Shown one piece after another: positions 22,292 to 34,025 of a stretch of 56,938 nucleotides of DNA; position 1 is the first letter of the stretch, and each line of letters opens with the position of its first letter. Source of the stretch: Saccoglossus kowalevskii (taxonomy: Eukaryota > Hemichordata > Enteropneusta > Harrimaniidae); NCBI RefSeq assembly GCF_000003605.2, contig NW_003129863.1, positions 91,824 to 148,761 on the forward strand. The letters run 5' to 3'. The translations under genes and the position numbers were made by a program. The notes below the pieces were generated by a model. It ran no database searches, was not told the DNA's origin, and saw only the letters and a program-made list of their open reading frames with translations.

Positions 22292-24100
22292 AGGTAAATA
22301 TTACAAATAAGTTGGAATGATAATGATACTCATTTTAAAAATATAATTTTTTTTTTAAAACCCATTTTAGTGGAATATTTCCTATACCTAATATTATCAA
22401 TAATGGGAGTATTTTTGTTCACATGATAACTATAAAATCCAATATTACAAAATATTATTACCGGTATATATCTGTCTCTATAACGCCTAAGTTACAGAGT
22501 GCCGTAATTTTGTGGTATTGCACTGAGTAGCTACATTTCCTTCTGTAGTAATTACCATATCAGCTTGAAAAATTCTACAAACTTCTTCAAGGAAATATCA
22601 TATAACATAGCCATGACTGGGCCAGTCTCAGTACTAGACAACTACACCTTCAACCAATTCTGCAAATACTGCCCACAGATATGATGTTATTGGGTGTTTT
22701 CTAGTATTTTTTTTAATTGTTTTCACTATTTGTTATATAACTATTTTAATTCTTCTTTGAGAATTTATGTGTATTGCGTTCCCATTAAAGTTATCAAACT
22801 TTAAATGCAAACATACACGTACATGTAGTACACATGTAAAGTAAACAAAATTACCCAGAGTAATTTAGGATTTGTTAAAAATTAGCCAAAATGCTGTGAC
22901 AATGTCTAATTGGTGGTGGTCATTGTGAACCCAGCTATAAAAGGTCTAAGAAATCGTCACAGTGAACAAATGTTTTCATGAATATGATTGACCATGAAAA
23001 AAGCCCATCGCGAAGTGCTATATATAAAATATTTTAAAAATGCTAAAAATATTTATAAAGTGGTCTAAATCTTCGCAAATGTAATAAAATCAAATTGCAA
23101 TGTCATAAAAATATCCTCAGGTCTAAAATTATGAGTATTATTTAGTGCTCATGGGACACAGATTGAGTAAGTTTTCCAATAATTTGACGAGGCTAAAAAT
23201 TAGAATCAAGGTTAAATACAACCTTGAGCACGCACATATGCATTTTAAAAATTCATACCTTAAAATTGACCAGAAAATGCTTGTCTGGCAATTTTACCAA
23301 GGGATAACACATCATACCTTACCGCCTTTACAATAATTTGGCAAAAACAATGTTTGACCTTTTACCCCCAGTTCCCTCTTTTCAGCACAAATTCACAAAA
23401 TAGTCTTGTTTATAGTCCGCACTTTCCTTTAGAATATCAAAAACATTAGAAAGAGAATGTCTTTGAGAATACTAAGACAAAAATAGTAACATTTTTTGAG
23501 TAAAAACTGAAAATTGACTTTAATTCTGGCAAGATAGTCTGGTGGTGTAAGGATACCTGAAATCGAGGCTCAGCGCACCCTGAGCACCTGTATAACACAT
23601 TTTCGGAACCAGCACTAGCCAAATACCCTAAAAAATGTCTTACTGTCTTTACTGGACAAAACCTCCCTTTTATTGAAGGTGATTTACAATAATTGTACAC
23701 AAACTTTTGAAAAGTTTTGCACTGGAATTAATTGCACATGTAAAGTCTGTATAACATGCACACTAAAATTGACATCGTAATTTTTTCTTGGTGGGTGACA
23801 CTTCCCCCTAATTGTCCTCTTAGATTGTTTTTAATTAAAATGATGCATTACACAAACAAAATTTGTTTTTGTAAATATAATAGACCACTATAGATGGTTA
23901 TGTATCAAAACTACTCCTAATATTTCTTACCATGAATGACACTGATTAGAAATATCTATTAACTAATATAATATCAAAATTCATGACAGTAATATTGTCT
24001 TATTTATTAAACTTTTGTAGCATTTTGTTATATTCTCACCAAACCGATAATATAAAATTACTACACTCATTTATAAATGTCAAAAAAAACGAGGCACTGG
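22292..24100. other. Upstream of dehydrogenase start; probable 5'UTR intron
   Basis: AT-rich and CpG-poor, with no coding signal. The dehydrogenase ATG sits 1.8 kb from the nearest promoter-like sequence, so a 5'UTR intron is likely. No convincing acceptor was identified; a weak one is about 22,334. Confidence 0.4.
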
Positions 24101-25210
24101 ACGAAATGTCAAATAAGTTGCCATCTTGAGAGGCTGTCTCTCTCAGGTCTCTTATTGATTTTATGTGCCATCGCTAAAAATAAATAAATAAATGGGCCAT
24201 AATTTTCCTTGTTCCAATCACGTGACCAAATTCTACACGACCCTTAAATCGCATTTTCTGTAATATGAGCTTTGTGTAGAGTCGCTTTTCCCATGCATAA
24301 AAATAAATCCGCGGATTGCACCCCGGAGGTTTGCACCGTGATTTACATATAGGATTTGCTTTTACTTGCATTAATTAGTAAGGTCGATTTCCATGGATCC
24401 GCCTTTGAAGTGCAGCCCACAATGTCAAAAACGTCCAGAAACGAAACCAAAATCATTGGACCAAGGGTTACGTAGTTCCATGAACACGATCATCCGTGCT
24501 TTATTCCACAGAAGCTACTACCTGCCATGATTATACCATGGACGTGTTAGTACAACCACGATATACCACAGTCCCTCAGTGATTATACCAACCTCTAATA
24601 CATTTGAAAAACTGGGACAGTTGCTCTAGAATAGAACTTACTAGCGTGCTTCCAAGGAAAGAGTTGTTTCGCAAAACGCTGATGGTAGAACGGAAAAGAG
24701 ACATGTTGTATGTAGGTCAAATGCGGCAGCGGTTACCGGGGTTCCAGGTTCAAATAGATGTCAGACAAGACGCACACGAATGCTGCATGATGTATTAATA
24801 ACGATCTCGTTAGGGGGGTCAGTTCAAGACACGGGTAAGCATTTCTGTAAATCGCGCCCTCCAGTGATTGTGTAGTCTTTCGTAATTTTATCGGATTAAC
24901 TATAAGATAAGATAACATTATTGACATTATTCTTTCTATAGAAGATGAACATAGTCAAGTAAAATAAAAATAAAGTAAAGAATTTAGAAAAGTTGAATAA
25001 AAACACGTCAAAGAGAAACTAAATAGAGCCTAATTTGGTATCTGTGTGTATAAAGTTATGCATGTTGATTATAAATTTGAAAAACAAAATTAAAAAGGAT
25101 GATTATGTTCAGAGTTATAATGATTTTAATATGAGAAACCATAAAACTGCGAAGCACTTCCGTCCGCGCCATCTTGCCATAAAACAAACGCCCGCATGAG
25201 GTATAAACAA
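24100..25210 (-). promoter_or_regulatory. CpG-richer promoter-like region for the dehydrogenase gene
   Basis: CpG density rises here relative to flanks. On the minus strand there are CAAGATGGC at about 24,120-24,128 and CAAGATGGCGCGGACGGAAG ending near 25,157, resembling YY1 plus ETS core-promoter motifs. A TCACGTGA E-box is at 24,218-24,225. Which of the two motif clusters is the real start is unknown. Confidence 0.4.
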
Positions 25211-25544
25211 GAAAGGCAACAAAGCCAGATGGGGAGCCCTATTTGGCTGGATTGATATGCATGGTTAATTCTTGACTAACATTATTATTTAAACAAATTA
25301 GTGTACGAGGGTGTTGAGGTCTTTGGTTGACGTATGTAGTACTAAATAACATATTGGTTGAATAATAACTTTATTACACAACTAAATCATAAGAGGATTT
25401 AGTAAGGGAAAGAGAACAACAAGACAAAAATAAACAAATGTAATAAAAACAAACAATAAAACTGAAAAAATAAAAGACTAAAAAATATAAAAATAAAAAC
25501 TTCAATATTTTCGCAACTTTTAATCAGGGGATTTATAGATAGTA

Positions 25545-25830
25545 TCTTCAAGGTATAGTAAAAGGGCTTTTGCATTTTTTATTACCTCAAGAAAAATATC
25601 ATCTGGTAAATTATACTTGAGATCACAAACTTTTAAAGGAAGGACATTTAAGGATAAAATGCTTCTTATCATCAAGAGAATTTATGTTACATTTTTTACA
25701 TGTTCTGTCATCTAACATCATATTTGGGTTGTTCCTTCTCCCTTGTTCAATCTCTAGATTGTAATCACTGAGTCTAAATTTACTTAACACTTTGTAGACT
25801 AAAATACGAAAGAAAAAACAAAATAACAAC
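25545..25830 (-). mobile_element. LINE 3' remnant, second copy
   Basis: Minus translation gives LSKFRLSDYNLEIEQGRR, then DDRTCKKCNINSLDDKKHFI and LKCPSF, before a stop. The R-C--C ... HF---CP pattern is the C-terminal Cys/His region of many non-LTR retrotransposon polyproteins, the same region as the 5.3-5.8 kb remnant. The reverse transcriptase domain is absent. Confidence 0.7.
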
Positions 25831-26749
25831 TCTTGAAAAAAATCTCAAACTTCCAAAATCTTTGTTGAAAATCATCCGACGAATAACACCAACGCCATAT
25901 ATCAGATGACGAGACGGTTCTATGACCTAAGATAATGTTCGACACTATGGGGGATTCGATATCGTTGTCATTAAAAGAGTCACCACATCAGAATTAAACA
26001 AATGTAGTTATTTTTTGTTGAAATGCCAGTGTGCATTTAGTACAGCCCAACAGCAAACGTTGTGTTCATTTGGAGGTGGGTTATCAAAGTCTTAAAACAA
26101 AAACAGAGCCAATCACACCTTGATAACAGTCTTTACTACGCATGTGCAAATTAACTTTTCGTTGAATGAATATATTGTGTCCAGTAAAAAATACAAAACA
26201 TTTCTAGTTTGACGATAAACCAACTCGTCCAATTTTGGTCTTCAACATTAAAAATACATCTTTTCGGTATATATATATATATATTGCAAATAATTCCATC
26301 ATTATGAATCAATATTTGGCAATCGTTGTCTTCAGTAACTTTTTGAAATAGATATTCTCATATGCCGAGTCATTGCCCGAAACGTCCAGCTATTTTCTGT
26401 TATAATATACTAGTACTAATACTATAGTGCTTGCAGTTTGTATCTGGGAGTATATTTGTAGGTGTCAACCTCCATACCTCTCCCACAAACAAACAATATA
26501 TAATACTTACAAAGCACCTTTCAGGTATCGTGCGTCAACTCCCTTCCTCGCCGGACCCTATATACACAGGTGACAATATTAAAACGTCAAATATAAAGAA
26601 AAAATACACATACACAGGCCTGAGGTATACATGGCGGCTGTTCTTGAAGCAAAACATGACGTAGATGGCGTGACAGGTTATGTGACTAATCAGTCTCACA
26701 TCTCTCACTGAATAAAAAGAATGCAACTGATTTAAATTCAAATTTCATA
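25831..26749. other. Intergenic, no supported gene
   Basis: Contains a short AT run near 26,270-26,284 and the sequence GAGTCATTGCCCGAAACGTC at about 26,366, which recurs near 45,785. No exon was recognised. Confidence 0.4.
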
Positions 26750-26755
26750 TTTATT
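26750..26755 (-). terminator. Poly(A) signal of the SxIP-array gene
   Basis: AATAAA on the minus strand, about 32 bases after the stop codon at 26,787. Position and hexamer fit; the cleavage site is not determined. Confidence 0.5.
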
Positions 26756-26786
26756 TACATTATTTAAGTATATATAAATAAAAAAA

Positions 26787-28640
26787 TTAGAGAGAGTCTG
26801 TAATATTACTGAGATTGGAAATACAACTATAAGAGTCGTCTGAAGATTTCTCTGACTTGACGTCATCCGTATAGCATATGGTATCTTGAAGAAATCGTTT
26901 CAAGACAAAATTGTCATTTTCTACGAAAGGGTCTATCTTTGGAACTTCAGCCCCAGTTAGCTTTAAATGACACAAACATTGTTGTAGTCGTTTACATTTC
27001 ATTTTACCGTTGAGACATATTACTTGTTTGGCCCAAGGCTTGACTTTAATCACGTTGTTGTTAATTTCAGCTTTGGAAAATGATTTGACCGACGTTTGTA
27101 CTGTTGTATTCATCCGTCTGTCTTCTTCATCGTCGTACATCAGCGAAAGTGGTGTCACCTTATTTCCACGTTTGCTCCGAAACATGTTGATAGGTGACGT
27201 CAGTTTACCCAACTTTCGCGTGATGTAATTCAAACTTCTATGAAGTTTCGATTGATCACGAACTGGAACCGGTATTTTACTTTCGTTGTTGACTGTCTTG
27301 AAATTTGAACCTTTTTGTTCAGACTTTTTCTGAATATATCCAAACATGTTGGCCACTTCTTGTGGTCCGTTGCAATGGGATGAGGAAATGTCATTGATAT
27401 TCTGATTTTCAGTACTTTTCACTTTGAAGTCTTTGTTATCGTTACCACTGGTTTTATTCTCATATAGTTTTGTTTCTCCACTACTTGACATTTCCTTCTG
27501 GCTGAAATTCACGCTGTCCCGTGATAGCGACTTCACAGGTTTTCGTCGGTTGCTCGCTTGGCGGTCAGTCTTGAACTTGTCCTTGGACAAATTGAGTTTA
27601 TCTAACTTCGCTGCAATATAATTCAACCTTGTGTGAATGACCGACTGGTCACGAATTGGAATCGGTATTTTACTTCCAGAATGTCCTTTACTTGATATCG
27701 TATTATGGGAGGAAAATGATGATTTTGAAAAACACTTTTTAGTTGGAGATAATCTCAAAAACATGTTCAGCCAATTCTTCATCTTCTTTGGTTTATTGGC
27801 TTTGTTGTTGTTTTTGTTTTCTTTCACAGAGCTGTTGATAGGGCGAGGCAATTTACTGCCATGGCAGCTGATTTGTTGGTGCAATTTACCACCCAGGCTG
27901 TTGATAGATTGAGAGAATGTACTTCTCGGGCTCTTGATTGGTCGTGGCAATTTACTATCCAGGCTTTTGATTGGTCGAGGAAGCTTGCTACCCATGCTAT
28001 TGATTGGTCGTGGCAACATAAGGCTTTTGATTGGCTGAGGAAGCTTGCTACCCATGCTATTGATTGGTCGAGGCAATTTACTACTTTGTCTGCTGATTGG
28101 TCGAGGCAATTTACTAGCCTGACTTTGCTGTTCAGAAGACGACGTCTTGTTTTGGAGCATCGCGTGATTCAAATTGTTTAGTTTACCGACCTCAAAGTGG
28201 GTTTCGTTGTCAGCATCAACATCACTTTTATAGACATCACTAAGTTTGTTTTCCTCGTCACTGAATTTGCTGTCATAACAACCGTTTAAGGTTGGCGTTT
28301 TAACCGGGCTGGTAAGTGTAAGAGGCGTGTGACTGGCGACACTTTCTCTGTCCTTTGAACTCATGGCGGCGCTATCCTGACGTATTTCTTCCACCGACTC
28401 AACTAACGAGATAGGCGAGACTGGCACAGACCTTGGTGACAGGCAAATGAGCACATTACCATGGTTATATTGTGACGTAGTCTCCACTGGTGTCATATAA
28501 TCACCACAATTCGATATTTTTAGTTCATACGATACGTTTCTTCCCCGTCTTTTAATGACTGCGTGATGGCGCTGTCCCAACATATCTTTTCCGTCATCTA
28601 CGTACATATGGCAAACCTCTCTCGTTTCTTGGTGATACAT
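26787..28640 (-). CDS. Unrecognised 617-aa basic, low-complexity protein with SKLPRPI (SxIP-like) repeat array
   Basis: One large exon begins after an acceptor (TTTTGTTTACAG) at 28,664. A 5'UTR exon with a GTAAGT donor ends at 28,891 and has no ATG, so the first start is MYHQETREV at 28,640. Residues about 176-271 are a degenerate 11-residue tandem repeat, SKLPRPINSMG/SKLPRPIKSLD. Six units are intact and at least three are eroded. Two longer repeats follow near 323 and 456: SKIPIPIRDQS and SKIPVPVRDQS, each followed by LNYI--KL-KL. S/T-x-I/L-P flanked by basic residues is the EB1-binding motif of microtubule plus-end tracking proteins. That suggests a cytoskeletal adaptor, but it is motif-level inference. 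No folded domain, signal peptide or membrane segment is seen. The N-terminal 80 residues and the C-terminal acidic/Ser tail are unfamiliar. An intact 1.85-kb frame argues that it is real. Confidence 0.8.
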   Translation of the reverse strand: MYHQETREVCHMYVDDGKDMLGQRHHAVIKRRGRNVSYELKISNCGDYMTPVETTSQYNHGNVLICLSPRSVPVSPISLVESVEEIRQDSAAMSSKDRESVASHTPLTLTSPVKTPTLNGCYDSKFSDEENKLSDVYKSDVDADNETHFEVGKLNNLNHAMLQNKTSSSEQQSQASKLPRPISRQSSKLPRPINSMGSKLPQPIKSLMLPRPINSMGSKLPRPIKSLDSKLPRPIKSPRSTFSQSINSLGGKLHQQISCHGSKLPRPINSSVKENKNNNKANKPKKMKNWLNMFLRLSPTKKCFSKSSFSSHNTISSKGHSGSKIPIPIRDQSVIHTRLNYIAAKLDKLNLSKDKFKTDRQASNRRKPVKSLSRDSVNFSQKEMSSSGETKLYENKTSGNDNKDFKVKSTENQNINDISSSHCNGPQEVANMFGYIQKKSEQKGSNFKTVNNESKIPVPVRDQSKLHRSLNYITRKLGKLTSPINMFRSKRGNKVTPLSLMYDDEEDRRMNTTVQTSVKSFSKAEINNNVIKVKPWAKQVICLNGKMKCKRLQQCLCHLKLTGAEVPKIDPFVENDNFVLKRFLQDTICYTDDVKSEKSSDDSYSCISNLSNITDSL

Positions 28641-28890
28641 GATTTCTTTAAAAATGACAGATACCTGTAAACAAAACATCTGTGTTAATTGTAATCATTT
28701 ATATAATGTCTGAATTTACCATTACATTGTTCAAAACTGAATCTCCCAACATTAATTTGTTATCATCTCTGTCGTTTATCTCGAGTGTTTGTAAAAACAG
28801 GACGTGTGAACTCAATGACTGACATAATAAATACGATATATGGAATATAAGGAATAAACGATACGATGAAGTTTTGCGCCACAAACTTAC

Positions 28891-29330
28891 CAACTCAGAA
28901 TTCTTTGACTTGAATCTCTGTGTAATTTAGTAGAACTTTTTCAAACACTATGCAGAGTACTTTGTTCGTCTGTTGAAAAGTTGTTGGGATTGCAATACAA
29001 TGCGATGTGCTCTAGTATGTCTACAGAGTGCGATCCTCAAACAAGTTGTTGTAGTGTTGCCACGGCAAGCTCCAAATAGAATTTTAGAACACGATCGCAC
29101 GCATTGTCATTTCCTTCCCATGAGCCTGCGCGCACATAAACACTGACACTGACACGCGTTAGCGGCGCGTTGCAACCAAGGTGGCGGTGTTCATTACAAG
29201 CAGACGTCGCCATGCCCATACAATAGGACGTATTATGAATGTACAAATCACGTGACACTATGATCATACATGCAGGAATTTTCTTCAAGATTGCCTCATG
29301 ACTGTACCTACCCCGTGTTATAACATAATG
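28891..29330 (-). promoter_or_regulatory. 5'UTR exon and promoter of the SxIP-array gene
   Basis: The minus strand has a donor TTG|GTAAGT at 28,891/28,890 and an ATG-free stretch upstream of it. CpG-rich sequence around 29,040-29,215 includes GCGCGTTGCAACCAAGGTGG on the plus strand, and TCACGTGA is at 29,248-29,255. The exact start site is unknown. Confidence 0.45.
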
Positions 29331-29935
29331 CGGTCGGATGGAGCAATACTTTTGTTAGTACGTCCGTGGTGCCAACCAAACAAAACGTGGTGACGATTTA
29401 TGTTCAAAGTTAACATATCATAAATTCTTTCCAGCCAGATGAAGTAATCTTATCAGAACACTAAAAAAAAGACTCGTTCCCGTCTTTGCCCACGTTTGTT
29501 TTTCGTTATGAATACAAATCTGACAGTTTTCTGACATCGACACATTGCGCTAAATAACGTATATACGCACAGGGGTACCGGTAGGGAACACTCTTGTCTT
29601 GTCTAAATCATCATAAACTGACCGACTGTCTAACCACCGTATGTAAGAACTTACTGCTTAGCGCTCGAGGCCTTGGAAACACGGCTTATGATTTTTTTTG
29701 GTTGGACTCGAGATTCTTTTTTTCTGTCGTTTTCAACCTCAAATCGATTATTTTGTGTGGCCATTTCCGCTTCAGATACTAGTAAAACACATTATCGTCC
29801 TTACAAAGAGTGCCCCACACAATTTACTGTACACTATTCCACCAACTCGAATACGATTCATCAAATGTAAAATGCACTGCAAAACTAGATGAAAACACTT
29901 CTGTCATAGGAATTTCATAAAATTCTTCTAAACTA

Positions 29936-30051
29936 TTAAAAGCGGGGAGTCGTTACCAGCGTGTCATTTTTTACAAACAAGCGGCTACCCATGAGCCTTT
30001 GCGTTTTTAGTGTTATCGTCGCTTGGGACTCAATTCCGCGCGTGCAGCTGA
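29936..30051. mobile_element. Truncated TTAA MITE, GTCGTCACC family
   Basis: It starts TTAAAAGCGGGGAGTCGTTA and shares TTTACAAACAAGCGGCTACC and CTTGGGACTCAATTCC with the 13,377 copy. It loses similarity after GCGCGTGCAG, so the right terminus is missing. Confidence 0.65.
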
Positions 30052-33000
30052 ATACCAGGACAAAAAAAAATTGTTTTAGTGGAGTATCATGAAAAAAATT
30101 TACATGTATTTTGAAAACAATGCACCGGATTAGGGCTTAATGTTATTTATACCACTTTGGTCATGTGACCCATTGTTCTGACCTTTGGTTAATTTTTGTG
30201 AAGTCAAATTCGTCTCTATGCTGATTGTAAATACTGTGACCATGAATCTTTTTACCTCCATGCTGTGACCTAATGTGTTGACAAAAAACTATTGCATCTA
30301 TAGTTGTAAATACACTCCTCTGGAATCAAATATACAAAAACCCACACTAATTACAAATTTAGTGATAGTAAATTCTGTTGTTCACAATTCACTGATATAT
30401 GGTATGATTAAGCAATAACCCCCTGCAAAGGCAGGTATACCACGAGATATTGCACAATTCACAACATGTATGCATGAGCAAAGTGTGTTTGTACCAATCA
30501 AATGGATGGATTAACACCATCAATATATTGGTATAATATAATTACCAATATACATGTCAATTGTTGAGCAATTCACCTATCTGTTACATGCGAACAATCA
30601 TGAATTGCCCAAATATCATACCCTCTAGGTGTGTATACACCACACAATCTGATATAAACTTATCAGGACAATTATCCATGTACAGCTAAATGCCAGATGT
30701 TCTTCATGGAAGAGGATAGCACAATGCTAACCTCACAGCAAATACTAGTAATCCGGTCAAATTTGGATTACTCATAACCATCATTTGGAAAACAAATGCA
30801 GTCGATCCAATGCATATATACAATCCATAATATGTCAAAACATAGTTGAACTCTGGTGACCTTGCCCTTTGTTATATAATATAATTCCCTTTATCATAGT
30901 TTGTTTCAATATAAATATGCATTGTCATAATTAATTTTGAATACAAACAAGTTTTGGGGTTGAACCAACAGTGGGGAATCAGTCTACCGAATGTCCTTAA
31001 AAGATGTAAATATCTTACAAAAACATTGGTGCCTTATTTGTTTAATTATTTTAAGGAACATAATTTCCAGCTTTATTGAAAGTAATTGAGATATTTTAGA
31101 ATAAAAACAAATGTCTCATTGCAAAAAAAAAGTGCTGCATTTAGATGTGAATAGATTCATAAAACATGCAACAGAAAAATTTAGCTGGCTTTAGTCCAAG
31201 TATTTTGTACAGGTGTCTGTCAAAAATGAATGATTCACTGAGACAAATATGAACTGCCTCATTGTGTGACTACTGTATTATATGAAAAGTAAAAAAAAAC
31301 ACCTTTTATGAATAGCTATCATGTGGCAAGCTCTGCTTTGTATGCAAATCAACTNNNNNNNNNNNNNNNNNNNNNNNNNNNNNNNNNNNNNNNNNNNNNN
31401 NNNNTTCTACATTATAACTCAATTATGTTTTGTACTTGCTTCTGGTTACTCGAATTGCATTTCATGAACGCAGAATAATTTGCGAACGCATAAATCATCG
31501 ATTTCAAACTTTTTGCATTTCGTAAATATTGATAGTGACCAATCTGTTTGTATTTCAAAAAATTGTAACATGTTCCAATTAAATTAAATTAAAAAGAGAA
31601 TAGTAAATAACTTAGTGTGTATTGCAGTTCATGTCATAAATGCGAGAATGCTGTATGTAAATGATATGCAAATTAATATGCAAATTTATGCTAATTAGGC
31701 CGCCCACCAGCTAATTTGGATTGTGGAGAACACTGTGGCTTTTGTCCAAGTATTTTGTACAGGTGTCTGTCAAAAATTAATGATTCACTGAGACAAATAT
31801 GAACTGCCTCATTGTGTGAATACTGTATTATATGAAAAGTAAAAAACAAACACCCTTTATAAATAGCTATCATGTTGCAAAATCTGCTTTGTATGCAAAT
31901 CAACTTAAATAGTTAGTTGGTGTCCAGTGGAGGGAGAAGTCAACAGTACTGTTGTCTCCTGAGAATCTACATCTTCAAACACTGCAATCTTTGAAGTGCG
32001 TTTTTAAAACCAGTATTATAAAAACTCTATCATTCTGTTCTAATAGCTGAAACATATTCCTGTGAGTTTTCATTTGTCGAATGAACTGTTTGTCAAATAC
32101 AGAATACATATATTTTAGAATAATTTTCTTTTTAAAATGTGGATGAAATGTTTTGCTTTTAATGTATTTTGTATGTATTGTTTTTGATTTGATAACTTTG
32201 AACTAAACAGATTTTCTATTAGCTTCAGATCTTGATCAAAGTTAGGCACCCAGTTCATAGGAGTGCTTATATTGATTTTCTGACATCTTGTTTTCTGTAA
32301 AGATTTTATTGGTAGGTTTCTAGGATTCTGAGATACATTACCAAGGATATTATTACAAGATAAATCATTTGCTTCAATAAACACATACAACAATGCATAT
32401 TTCCACTGAGATCAGTGACCTTTGATGTGTATCACCAGTGATCAGTCAAGTAGAAACAGTCAAAATATTTTATCAGATTTTCTCAATTTTTGCATATTTT
32501 CATACAGGACATCTGTTGTTCAAACTCAGGGAAGACTTTATACTGATGAATAAGGTGACCAAGTTTGATAAAGTTTGGAATTGAATTAGTAAAGTTATTA
32601 TGCACACAATAACAATTAACAACGACGATGACGACAACAACGCCGGACAAAATTTTTCCCTTAATAAACCTTTCCCTTCAATCTTTGATGGTACGGGCAA
32701 GGTAAAAACCCATCAACAAACATATCTCTCTGGTTGGTATGGCTGGGTACAATCTGGTATCAATCTGGGTAAGCAGCTTATCATTCACTCACATGTTCCG
32801 ATTTAATGACATTGCTTTGGCAACTTTTTTTCATGTGCAGATTAGTAATCACCAGATTTTGTTCATGCATATATAAATAAGGGGTTGTTATGAGGATACC
32901 GCAAAGTATGCACGAAGACAGTACAGCAGGACTATCGACAGGCGCACGGCATACGGTGACATACAGATTTGAATAGTCAAATTTGTGAATGAGTTAGCCT

Positions 33001-33590
33001 AGCTAGGTTTGATGATGATCAGAGCAGGAAAGAAAATCTGGATGTACATGACGTACTAGATATACGTATGTGTAATCACAGGCTACTTGTTGCAATCCCT
33101 CATCGACTAGCTGCTTAGCTCAACAGCTTGGCCTAATAGAAGAAACATGGTTTGAGTCACAGGTCAAAAAATAGTTTCTTTTGAAAGGCAAGTTGCACTC
33201 TCATGCATGTTCAACACAAGAAGAATAACTTGTCTTAAACTGCCTGTTTAACCAGAAAAAGCGACCAGTTTGCAAACAAAGAAACTATGCCAGTTATGAG
33301 TAAACCCAAACAGTTGCCAATGAAGAAACCACTTGATTGTGGAAAAAAGTGTCAGAACAGAGTTAGGTCAAAGAGTGGTATAACTATATTAATAGAGAAA
33401 ATATGGTACTTTGTCCACAGTTCTCTTTATAGTTATTTTAACAAGGGCACCAGGAAGATCTCTCTATGCAAAAGGTGTATTGTAACTACTGTTAGCAAAT
33501 AAGAGACAGCATACAATCCTGAAATGCATATTGCAAATAAACAACACCATTACCGTTAGTATGTTCCAGAAAACTGCAAAAAACTTGCAA
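30052..33590. other. Gene-poor intergenic region
   Basis: No gene is supported. Present are an AT hairpin ATATTGGTA/TACCAATAT at about 30,524-30,551, the direct repeat and gap described separately, and a low-complexity AACAACGACGATGACGACAA stretch near 32,615 of the type seen at the ends of dispersed repeats. It lies between the SxIP gene promoter and the vasculin 3' end. Confidence 0.45.
31188..31905. repeat. Direct repeat (about 167 bp) flanking an assembly gap
   Basis: 31,188-31,354 and 31,738-31,905 are nearly identical (both GTCCAAGTATTTTGTACAGG ... GCTTTGTATGCAAATCAACT). The first copy ends exactly where a run of 50 N (31,355-31,404) begins. This is a tandem duplication broken by the gap, or two haplotypes joined by the assembler. 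Confidence 0.8.
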
Positions 33591-33598
33591 ATTTGCGC

Positions 33599-33604
33599 TT
33601 TATT
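33599..33604 (-). terminator. Poly(A) signal of the vasculin gene
   Basis: AATAAA on the minus strand about 420 bases after the stop codon at 34,026. It is the first hexamer met downstream, giving a plausible 3'UTR. Confidence 0.45.
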
Positions 33605-34025
33605 GTTTCAATAGACAATGATTCTGCTGGAGGTAAATCACCATTTTTTTAAATCCTTTTTTATAAACTATTTGTAATTTGTAGATTGAAACAAAGAAGT
33701 GTCCCGTCATGGTGACACACAATTTACTCTGCCTTCGGGTAAAGTTCTGAATCAAAAGAAAGAAACAAGTGCAAAGATACTCTTCAAGCACAAATCCTCT
33801 TGAAAACGAAGAAAAAAAAAATGTTCCCCCAAATATTCCCATATTATTCCTGACACTTCAGAGCAACCCTATATAGCTTTTAGACTAAGACTTTTCTTAG
33901 TTTACACTTCTTTCACATGTTCAGTGAACAGAGAGTAAGTTATTGCATACAGCACGTTTTCATCTCGTGTAATAATAAATCACATGTAGAAAAAGAAGCG
34001 ATAAATGTGCTCTGTCAGAGAATCG

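Noticed and set aside
23446-23700. 84-codon minus frame with several Cys
   Set aside because: The Cys pattern does not match any LINE or zinc-binding motif I know and there are no flanking exons.
27637-28181. Open plus-strand frames with DWSRQFTT/DWSWQ-type repeats
   Set aside because: They are the antisense reading of the SKLPRPI array; the repeated 33-bp unit keeps several frames open. The minus frame is longer, has splice context and a poly(A) signal.
33112-33163. tRNA-like A and B boxes (TTAGCTCAACAGCTTGG and GGTTTGAGTCACA)
   Set aside because: Spacing fits, but no acceptor stem or anticodon arm can be folded; at most a degenerate tRNA-derived SINE head.
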